Below are positions 25,038 to 37,000 of a stretch of 64,000 nt of DNA, piece after piece. Location: NCBI RefSeq assembly GCF_037975245.1, contig NC_092568.1, positions 3,040,001 to 3,104,000 on the forward strand. Reading direction: 5' to 3'. Position 1 is the stretch's first letter. The number at the start of each line of letters is the position of its first letter. The notes under the pieces were generated by a model. The model saw only the letters and a program-made list of their open reading frames with translations, ran no database searches and was not told the origin of the DNA. Both the position numbers and the translations under genes were made by a program. This stretch comes from Apostichopus japonicus (Eukaryota; Echinodermata; Holothuroidea; Aspidochirotida; Stichopodidae).

Positions 25038-28000
25038 CAACCTGAATACATAGGTTCCTTTGCTTTTAGCAAGGAACCAAAAATGACTTTATATTTACAA
25101 AATTAATGAGAATATCTTACTGGATTCATGACAATGTTAGACAGAGCTGGCTGAGGAATGGCCATGGGGGCGGCCATGGGGGCTGGAGCTGCCGGAGCCT
25201 GGTAGGGAATAAAATATAAACACCAACATTAAATAATTCAACATCAACAGAGACTCATGGCTACTATATATCTTCACAAACTCTCCTCACATTACCCTTG
25301 ATACTACTTACCACATGAAAATTCCTTGACCATTCAAACTGGTCAGTTGTAATACTTATGTCCAAAACCAAAAGTTATATCCCAACTTTTAGACAATAAT
25401 TTTTTTGGTTTAACTCCAACTTTTACTTATTTTGTTTTGAAGAGAATATATATGCACATATGAAGCATCCAACAAAATTTTCTCAAAAACTTAAAAGATA
25501 TTACTAACACATCCAGGTAATAAATGGTCCTGTATAAAAGAGAGTAGAAAACCGCAAATATAAATGGCTAATCGAACAATGTTGCTGAATTTACCTACCT
25601 TGGTGCAAAAGTTAATAAAATTGGAGGTGCAACAGAAGATATTAAGATATTAAATGCAGGCTGGGGAAAGCTATGGCAGCAGTCTGGAGCCTGACTAGAA
25701 TTTGGCACCAAGAAAACATCGGGAGACAAACTAAAATCACCCGATTCAAAACCCTTGCAAGATCAGTATTGCTATATGGATGTGAGGCATGGAGAAGATT
25801 ACTCAAGAAACTTGATACCTTCCAGTATAACTGCCGGAAGAAAATACTTAAAATAAGATACCCAGAGACCATCAGTTATGAAGAGATGAAGAGAGTGACC
25901 AAATTGAACAGGATGAGTAATGAAATCAGGAGGAGAAGATGGAACTGGCTAGGACATGTGCTGCAAAAAGACAGGGCAGACAACAATTACATAGCCCTGG
26001 GATGGACCCCAGAAGGTTCAAGAGATAGAGGAAGGCCTAAAACAACATGGCGGAGGACAGTAGAGAAAGAGAGGAAGGAGGAGAGCAGACTGGAATAGTT
26101 GGAACAAAGCCAGGACAGCAGCAGCGAACAGGAAGAAGTCAAGGGAAGACGTCTCGGCCTTCTTGCCTTCCGTGCCTCTTGGCACAGAGAGCGTTAAGAT
26201 TAAGAAGAATCGGACAAAGATTAAATAGTAGAATAGTAAAGAACATGTGAAGACAGAGCTTAAATCACCATACACTATTTCCTTCTTCTAATGTTGTATC
26301 ATGGTACAGGTATTTCATAATGTAAAGTACCACAGTTTTGAAATCTGCTCACATACATCTCAGACGTTTTCAGATATATTTCAATTATCAACTTCACTAC
26401 TTCATTCTTATGAGCAGTTTTTGTCTGTGTGCACTCACAGAATAAACAAGTTTACATTGTGCTCTGATTTTGACAGCAAAATTTGTGTAATCTGCATGGA
26501 TTGGAGCTGTGGACTCGAGTGGAGGTAAGGACTCTAGTGAAGCAATTGGACTCGAGTAGAGATGTGGACTCGAGTGAAGTAATGGACTTGGGTGGGGCTG
26601 TGGATTCTAGTCACTGTATTTATTTGTATAGGGAAAACTTTGATGAACCTGTCTGGATGAATCAAATCACTCCAGTTTTGAAATTTAGCGACTCAAGATA
26701 AGGCTTGTTCAAATACTGATCGTAATACTTACAGTGCCTCCTTCATATCGAATGGAGTAAATCTGGACCTGTCCATCAATTGCGAGGTGAGTGATCCTCT
26801 TTAACATCACCACACGGTGACTAAATTCTGTAAAGTGATTCCCATTCACAGCAATCTACCAAAAAAAAAAAAATTGTCAATAAAGTTCATGGAAAATACA
26901 TCAAAATAAAACTAGTGATGGATATTAATTAAGTTGAATTCCATTCCTTGAAATCCTTGAAATCCAAAATTACATCTTCCTAGTTACTTTTCTGTTTATT
27001 ACATACATAAAGTCTGTATTCAAAATGTCAATTTCTATATTAAATATTATTGTGTAATCCTTAATCACACTGTATACAATTCTGCCGACTGATACCCTTA
27101 GCAAAGAAAATAGGTATATTAACCACACTGTTATGGCTGGATATCTTTGTTGGTATACATAACTGCAATTAACATGGGTCTAAGATATCATTAAAGCCAA
27201 ACATTTATTTTGTATTTCAAGACCTGAAGATTTTTTGTCACACTTAAATGCATTTTGCCTGCCTTAGGGAGTATTACTCTGATTAAGCCATGTGGCTTTT
27301 TCTTTTCTCTCAACTCTATCAGTTTTTGCACCTACAGCACCCGTAAAGTGCATTGAACAACTTTTGTTGGAGTCTGCTTTATATTAGACTAGTTATTTTT
27401 ATTATTATTATTATATTCACACATACTTAAATACTTCTCACTCTGACATGTGCACTTCTTGGCTAGCACTGGCTTCTTACAACCATTTGGTTGTCGCTGA
27501 TCCTATCTAGATCCACAAAACTTGCCAAGCTGTTCATTTAAGGCTAATAGTACCGTCGACATGGAACCACCATCAGTCGAACAGCGGTACCATAATTTGA
27601 TAACCATATTAAGTTTGTTCATATATACTGAAGATTTCCTTTGAGCCATTTGTCAGCATGTTCAAGTCACACAAACATTATTAAGCACCCTAACTTGTGT
27701 TTTCTCAAACATGTTTTTTCGTTTGCATGAACTACACAAGTGGAGCTTTGAGTCAATCTTTCAGTGGGACTGCAAACAGATTGGGGCGTGTTCGCATTCC
27801 TTTGAGTGTTTGCTCTTTCATGCGACCGTTGTACTTTACACAGAGGTTTTTATTTGTATAGAGTATACAGAACATCATGTGCATTAGGACCTATATGACA
27901 GCTCCCTCTATGAGAACACTTACAAGAGTCCCATCAGCTTGTCATTTACTGTTTGATGCATTACAGGCAGGTGCGTAGCCAAGGGGGGGGGGCGAAGCGG

Positions 28001-31000
28001 GTAGCCGCCCCCCTTGAGCATATTTTTAAATTTTTTTAAAATGTTTTTATGATATCGCTAGTATTTTCATAAGAGAAAATGCTAAGATGCAACTTATAAG
28101 GCCTGGGAAGTGCCATTTCCAGCGATCTGGGAGGCCAAAATTTTCTTGTACGCTTCGCGCTTAGATAGTTTGCAATGCCGAATCTACAGTTTCGCCCCTC
28201 CCTTGGCAAATTCCTGGCTACGCTCCTGATTACAGGTACTTTTCAACCAGCCTCACATAAATTAATGCAATGTTTTTATCCAATCATTTGCAAACATCTG
28301 GATTTCTGATCGAGTGAAAAACCAATGCTCTGAAGCAAATTCAACATCATCGATACAGCAATTATGGCAAATCTTCTGTATAACTGATTTTTCTAATTCT
28401 AAAAGTAGGCTACACTATAACGAATACATTCTGATATTACACTAGAAGGAATACATTATTATCCTTACAAGTCTTTGCCATCAAGTCAAAGGACATATGG
28501 CAAAATCAAGGAAAACCTTGCCCACATCTGCAAATTGAATTGAGCTACCCACGCATATCAAATATGTTAGTGTAGTGTTCAAATTGCATACAGTTAACTT
28601 TGTGGAATCTTAAATGATCGGCAATAAAACAACAAAGACTGGATCTTCAAATTCAAGCTGGGGTAGTGGGTACCAGCACACATTCATTTATTAATGTGTT
28701 TATAGCTCTATCTTTGTATTTACATTTGATAACGATCCTGTCATGGTATGAATTTCAAGCCTTCAAAGTTTGTAAATATCTCACAAGAAATACAGGTAGA
28801 TGCTCTGAAGCCATGAGTCAATTTTTTATTAGAAGAAGAATTAGGAAACTGTCTGGGTTGACAGATAAAACATTGTAAGAGAACCCCTTTTTTTCCTTTT
28901 AGGTTTGTCTTCTTGTAGTCCTTTTAAGTTAAACTGCTACTACTTAAATTATATTTGTTTTGTACAACTTGAAGTCAAAAGCAGAAACATTAGATAAGAC
29001 AGTGATACTCTACTGTTGAAACTATTTCTATGTATCACTCACTGCTTACCTGCTTTCCTTGGAACGTAAAGTTATTTGATCATTTGATCAATGTTGAGAA
29101 CAACTCAAGGTACTGATATACTCATGATGGAGATCAATTTGAGATCATGATTGTATCAAGGTAATGATTAATAATAGGTACAGATCAATTCAAGTTACTG
29201 ATCTATTCAAAGTATTGACCAAGACAAGGTGCTGATCTTTGGTGGTACTGATCAGCTTAAGGTAATAATCTGTTCATGGCCATGATCAAATCATTGTACT
29301 GATCTTTTGGGATACTGATCAATTCAATGTACTCATCCACTCAAGGTACTGATCTTATGTGGTAATGATCAACTCATGGTTCTGATCAATTACAGGTTCT
29401 GATCTTTGAAGGTACTGATCAACTCAAATGTACTTGATCATGTCAAGGGACAGATCAATTCCAAGTTATTGATCAATACCAAGGGACAGATCAGTTCATG
29501 ACACAGATCAATTTCAGCTCACGATCTTCTCAAGGTGCTGAGCAAATCAAGTGACTGATCTTTTGGGATACTGATCATTTCCACATACCGATCAAATCAA
29601 GGGTACTGCTAAGATGAAGAAACTAATCAAATGAAGGTCGGAATACCACCACAATGGCTCCTTTTGCTAATTGTTTTTTTTTTACCTTGAATTGTTTATC
29701 CTCCACATTTATGATGATACTAAATGGGGCATTATGTGCAAACGGGAAGTATGGCTGGCCTTTCTCCTCGGCTAACCATGTCTGCTTCTTCAGAGCGTTT
29801 CTCACGACCACCTGGACAGGGAAACGGGGATTAAAATGCAGAGCTACGTCCGTCTGCGGCGGTTTACCAGCCCCACACTGGAGATTGATATGAAACCTAT
29901 GAAAGTAACAAAAAACAACAACTCATAGAAAGTAGCTGCCAGAGGATGGCAAGGTTTGTCCCTCGTGCAGTTATTCGGTAATGATGTGCCAGGTTCATTG
30001 TAACTGCGACACTAATGTAGTCTTATCAATGATAAAATGTCTTGGTTGATTCACTCACTTGAAAATCGGAATAAACAGACATTGTGAACACAGCGAGAGA
30101 AATGTACAAAAATTAAAATAACAAGGGATGATTGTTATCAAGTGATTAGTAAATACATTCCATCTGGAACCTTTTGGAAGAATGATCATTGCTTTATTGT
30201 TACCAGGATACATTAAAGAGCTACATACATTACTGATCTTGCAGGTAAACTACTCTTAAGCCCCCCCCACCCCATCCCTCCCCCAGCCCACCCAAAATGC
30301 CTTTGTGGAAACCCTCCATAATTGCATCACAATTAAATAAAAGATGTTTTAATACCGTTGGGCATTCATTGGTACGAATCCATCGATGTAGATGAGTTTG
30401 CCTCTTGTAACACCTCCCGGAATAGGGGCAGTGTACGGAATCCGCTGGATTACAAGAAGAGAAAATACATATGTATTAATAAAGACAGATAGTATAGATA
30501 AATTGATAAAAAGAGATAGTATATATGTATTAATAAGAGAGATATTATATATGTATCAATAAAGACAATTATTACATTTGTATTTATAAAGACAGATAAT
30601 ATATATGGAGTGTTATCTCAGTGGTTAGTGCCGATGCCTTTCAATCATAAGGTCCCGAGTTCGAGTTACTCCAAGATTAATGTACGTCAGGCGCGGCGGA
30701 ACGGAAAAATTATTGGGGGGGCTAATGTGTGGAGACTATCTAAGCGGAGCGCCACCATCGGTTGGCGCGGAGCGTACAAGAAAATTTTCGGTTTTTTCAA
30801 ACCCCCAGATGTCCGGAAACGGCACTTTCCGAGTGTTTTATGCTGCGAATACCTAGCCCTAAAATATAGGTCTCAAGCCTGCAATTTCTCAGATTGCACG
30901 TAAAAGTCTGTAAAAACATTGTAATTTGTATATTCGATGTTTTTTAAAGAGAGAAGCTATTACTCGTAGTGTACTCGCAAAGATGTTTTTGAGTGTAGTA

Positions 31001-34000
31001 AGGGCAGTGGCGGAGCTAGAGTATTGGTCAGGGAGGGCAAGAATGGTCTGTAGGGGCGCTTTCGACACTATCTAAGCGGAGCGCCACCATCAGTTGGCGC
31101 GGAGCGTACAGAAAATTTTTGAGTAAAGATACTCCCTAGATTGCAGGAAATGACCCTTTCCGGGGCCTTGCTAATTTGCAGATAAACGGAGAATAAATAG
31201 GTGTCGTCACCATTTTGTCGGAAAATTACACCAACAGAATATGACAAATGTCAATAGGTATATGAGAGCGCAATAAAATAGTCAAAAATCGCGAATAAGT
31301 AAAAAGTGGTGAAAAGCTGAAAAGGGCGCCAGCAGTCCATTTGAGTCCGTCAGGGGGGAGGGGAGCATCCGCCCCCTGACTGTATATATGGACGCTCCGC
31401 CACTAAGTAAGGCAATGTTGGAGAACTGGCTGAAATGAGGCAAGTCATTGGCCTAAGACGAAGTCGTGTTACGCTTACCGGTACTCACACTCACTGCTTC
31501 CACTTTTCACGGGGCGTGAAGACGCGGTTGGGATGACAATGTGGTATATAGCCAGGAGACGGGCCGAGGGTCCCCCAGCAATTACTAAAATTATTACACC
31601 TATAGACTAAACGTGTGCATCGGACAGATCGACAAGTATGCATTGAAAAATGGGCAGATGCACGTTTCGGAGCCTTGGTAAATATTGGGGGGGCTTATCA
31701 TGCATTTGCCCCCTCAACTTTTTTATTGGGGGGGCTGAGCCCCCACAAGCCCCCCAGGTTCCGCCGCCACTGATGTACGTCGTCCAGTTACAGAGTTGTT
31801 GACAATTCATAACCATGGACGTTAAATATGAATGTAAGAGACTGACTTTGGTCAGCTTGTGGCTTTGATAAGCCTATGATGGCTTCTTTGCAAGTTCCTG
31901 CTTGCAGGAGGATCTAAAATACATACGTACATACATATATGTATTAATATAGAGAGACAGACTCTATAAATACAGATATTATATATGTATTGATAGAGAC
32001 AGATAGTACATATGTATTTATGAAGAGAGATGAAGAGAGACTTGATAAAGAACACATCAATTGTGACAGTCTGGTGAGGAGGTAACCTAATACTCACCGG
32101 GTTCACGATAGGTCCTGAAGGTGGCGCTGCTGCTACTGCAGCAGGGGCCTGCAAACAAAGCAAATTCAAAATAAAGGTTTAGTTTAGAGACCAAAGGATC
32201 AGGAAGCCTTACAGTAGTTTATTTGAGACCCTATCCGTGTTAGATCCTGGATGAACACCGGCTCATTTCAAGGCTTCTCTTGTCAATAATTTGTTCAGAG
32301 GATAACGAGGCAGGGTTGTGAATGCCGGGTTTAATGTCCACATTAGACGGACGGGAGTGTATACCCAAGCACCTGACCACTTTCTCAAATACTGAGGTAA
32401 AGTAGGCAAAGACATCCCATTCAACATCACTGCAGTGCAGCCATGACGAACAAAGTGATAGGGTTAAAAATATGTCTACATTTCTGGACATGTTTTAAAA
32501 ACATAAAACCAGTGGGAAATTCTTCGCCTTGTTGGTAATTTAGCTAAACCAATTTGAGCACAGAGAGGTAAATTGTCAATAGGAACACTCCATTAACTAT
32601 TCTAAGCTTACATTGAGATTGTCAATGCCATTGCCCTCGTCCTCCTTTCTTGAACCGATGACTCCAATTTTATATGTTCCACCTATTTTCACACCATTAT
32701 TAAAGATTGGCCACAAGCTTTGACCATTAACAACCTTAAATGACCATTGGCATTCACCAAACACAAAAAGCATCTGGCTAATACTTTCCATGTTAACCTT
32801 AAAGAAAGATTTGAACATTAAGCTTGGGAGCATTTCTGACATTTTACCCACCCTTCTAGTCCAATATATGTTCCATTGTGACATGTGTATGTGCTCCATG
32901 CCACAATCATAGCACACACATTAAGAAGTGATGAGTATGTTTATACAAAATTTGGAAAATGAGAGTGAAAGGTCATTGTGTTATGAACAATTTATTTTCA
33001 TTTAAAATAAATAAATCTTTGAAAATAAATTTTAGCCTTTGAAGAAGATCCTGCTAGGATCGAAACGTCAGGCCAACTTACTTTTACACATAAAATAATA
33101 ACACACAGCTGTGTGTCACAAGGAACATTAATGAATTATCATAATTAGTGAATTGAGAATACTCAATCAGGCCACCTTACTTATTTTTGTGTTATGATCC
33201 TTCTACATAGTCATCTTGTATTTTATATAGTGTCTTACTCAGTTCATTTTTGTAAGGAACACTTGCTCCACATCTAATTATTATTTTGACAACATGAAAA
33301 TTGCAACTGGTAATAAGCCTTACAGTTAGACAAATAAAATAACCTCTGCCCAGAGTTGTATATGCAAATTATGCTTGGTCTTGAGACAACTGTTGTAACA
33401 GCATTTTGGGCCCTTTCTAAATAATAATATTAACCTAAGTTGAAATATGTGTAAAATACTTCTTTGAGCTTTTGATATCTGCTGTTTAAGTATTAATGCA
33501 AGAATAGAACTATATGAGCATTAGTAGAATTTATATGTAATGCACACAACCAGTAAGTTGGTTTTGAGTTCTTAGTAAAGAAATGACCAGACTGTAACTT
33601 TTACGTAACCCATCGAGTACTTACTGCCCCTGCCTCGTATCGGATGGAGTAAACCTGCACTTGACCTCCAATCCTCATGTGAGTGATTCTAGCAAGATTC
33701 ACGACGCGATGATGGAACTCTGTGAAATGCTGGCCATTAACAGCAACCTGAAGAACAGAACAACGTACACAGAACAGTTACCATCGAAACTAGTCATTTC
33801 CCCAATAAATATATTAATCTCTATCCACAAGGCCACATCCCCTCCTTCAATAAATCATGCATTCACCTCTGGCCCTTTCATAAATGTTCATGTCCCTATC
33901 TAAATCAGTCTGGGGAAAATTAGACTCATTCACTCACCCCCCCCCCTTCCCAACCCCTTTCCCACCCTTAACATCTGCCACTGCAAGCCACAAGCCACTG

Positions 34001-37000
34001 CAATGTGTATTAGTTTCTTAAGTACAATATTTCACTATTTTAACAGCTCACAGATTCTAGATGGGGATATGGTTCTGCAGTTTCTCATTTATACCGAAAC
34101 AACATCTCGGCTTTCCAAGAAGACAGAGATTTCTTGGCTAAGATGCTGTTTTGCCACTTGATCTGTTCCTTTCAAATCCATCATGAACATTATGTGCAGC
34201 TGTACGAAGTAGGTTTAATAGTAAAATAAACCAAATAATCAGTGTGTGGCAGTGGGTATCCTGATGTGGAGCTGTATGCAGTGGGTATTAGATAGTATTG
34301 GATGGTGATGGAACCTTGATGGTGCCCTGATCAAGTAGAATAGCTACTTTACCTTAAACTGATTTTGTACTTTACCTTAAACTGATTTTGTACTTTACCT
34401 TAAACTGATTTTGTACTTTACCTTAAACTGATTTTGTTCTTTACCTTAAACTGCTTTTGTTCTACCAAAATGATGATTTCAAAGGATGTGTTAAGAGCAA
34501 AGGGAAAGTACTGTTGATGTTTCTCCTCCCCCAACCACTGTTGCTTCTTCATAGCGTTACGTACGACCACCTGAGCGGGGAACCGAGGGTTGAAGTGTAG
34601 TGCCACATCTGACTGAGGGGGCTGTGCAGCGGCACACTGCAAATTGATATGGAATCTACAGGGTTAAAAGAAAATAGTGATTGAAATTAAAGGTCCTGTT
34701 GATCAACGATAAGGTCATGTAACTAGAAGACATGACCCATAGTACATACCAGAGGTTGGGCAGTAAATTTGACAAATTTCTTGCCTAGCTACCTCTGTAA
34801 CATTGGTGCCATTAACTACTTGCAATTTACAGTACTAAGCACTGAAGTGACCAACAGTGGACCCTTGGTTTTAATGGAGGGAGTGTATCCCTGGGATCGT
34901 TGAAGAGGAATCTCATGTGGGGGGGGGGGGGTTTGAGTCCTTTCCCCTCCCCCAAAAAGGGAAAATTTGTATATCAAATTGTGCCTTCTGAGGCAAATTT
35001 CAGCTAACGTATAAATCTACAATTAGGTCTGAACACAAGATTTTGCTATTAACTAAGTTTAACTCTGTTGTATGAGATTAAAAGTGGGAGGCCTGTGTAC
35101 AGCTCCACTGCCCCCCACCCCCACCCCCCCAGAACAGTGCCTGTGGACATGTGGTTACAAATGCATAATTACATAGACTTGAAGTACGGATACAAGAAAT
35201 TTAGATAATGAACGTGAAATATCATTGTGATATGAACGATTTTACTTTCATTAAAATATAATAACACACAGCTGTGTTTCACTAGGAACGTGTTAGTAAT
35301 TAGTGATACTCAATCAGGCCAGCTTACTTATTTTTGTGTTTGGATCCTACTACATATTCATCTTGTATTATAGTGTTTTACTCGGTTCTTAACCATTTGA
35401 ACGACCCCTGCTTGTCCAACTTACAGTAATTACAGTGAGATTATGTTAGTGCAGTGTCAAAGTACATACTGCAGAATACATAAAACAAAGGTTATGTTTA
35501 TATTGTGGGAAACAGACGTACACAAACTCCTGCAGTTGTTCAGAAGAACCTACACTATAATGTAGTATGTACCACAGGAAGTTGATGATAGGGAAAAATT
35601 GTTATCAAAATTTGTCAATGGGGGAACTAATATTAAAGTACGAGGTTTACATTTCCATGCAGTTAATATTACATTGATAAATGCTTAAGTTTCAAGACTA
35701 GAGAAAAATGTGCATAATTAGGTAATGTTTAATCATAAAAAAACTAAAATTAAGAAAAGACTTGTAAAATGGTCAATCTCTGGCGGATTTTTGATGGGAA
35801 TTAGCAGCTATTTTCATGATTTCTAATGCCTATTAGTGTGATGAGGAAAATGTTGTTCATAGAGAGAGTAGACCTCTAACTAGGTTTATGAAATGTCTAA
35901 GCAAGGAAATGATACCGCGGTGGGGTCTCAGTATGATGGATGTTGATATTTGAGCATGACAGACCCTTACATGAAATTCTAGCATATTTTGGGAGCATAA
36001 TGATGACCTTTATACTGCACTAAGCCTTGACTAAGGTTTGGTCACTGATAAGTGGCCTGGTATCTTGTTAATTTGAACCTGTCTACTGTATATAGGATTT
36101 TTCGATATGAACTAAAAATATAAAGTAGACACCGAACAGGTACTTCACCTTTGGGCACCAGGAGGTACAAATCCTTGTATGTAGATCATACTGCCGGGCT
36201 TCACACCATTGGGGATGGAACCCACGAAGGGGATTGGCTGATGAAAGAGAATACAGATTAGATATCAAGAAAAAGGCGATGCAAATAAAATAATGAAATA
36301 TTTCAGCTGTTTGGGCAAAAAACTAATTATGAATTAACTTCAGTCATTGTTAATTCCCACCATGAAACAAACTATGATGCATGACAGCGACATTAAATGG
36401 CCAATGACTAGCTGTCAAGCAAATGTTTCAAACTAGAAAACTATAGGCACTCTGGAAGCGTAACTATATAAACTGGTCAAAAATGTACCACAAAATATAA
36501 AAAAAGTTGGAAAAGTTGAACTCACTGGGTTAGACACATAGTTCTGTTGTCCTTGTGGATACGGATACGCCATGTTTGCAAAGTGAGCTTTATCTTGAAC
36601 CAGCTGACCTGTAAAAAGTAAAATAGAACTTTGGTCAGGGCCAAAATCTCCGTTTGTGTAAGGGATCCAATTTGGAGCGTATTTTGTCAAACTGTTTTTA
36701 AAATAAGATTCCTTTTAGTAGCTAATTTAATATAATGATAAATAGACAACAAAATGAACTAATCAACATATAGTTAATACAGCTATTTAATATAGTTAAA
36801 ACATATATTAGGAGAGGTTCCTGCAATGGTAGTGGCTACCTTAGTAGGCTTTACAGATATTAGGACAGGTTCCTGCAATGGTGGTAGCTACCTTAGTATG
36901 CAGTACAGATATTAGGAGAGGTTCCTGCAATGGTGGTAGCTACCTTAGTATGCAGTACAGATATTAGGACAGGTTCCTGCAATGGGAGTAGCTACCTTAG

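Larger units (their letters stand above)
30607..31920 (+). mobile_element. tRNA-derived SINE split by a nested hAT element
   Basis: Head GGAGTGTTATCTCAGTGG has A-box form and CCGAGTTCGAGTTACTCC has B-box form; the body resumes at 31781 after the inserted element and ends near 31920 with GCAAGTTCCTGCTTGCAGGA. The two halves join exactly at the ATGTACGT target site. Confidence 0.65.
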
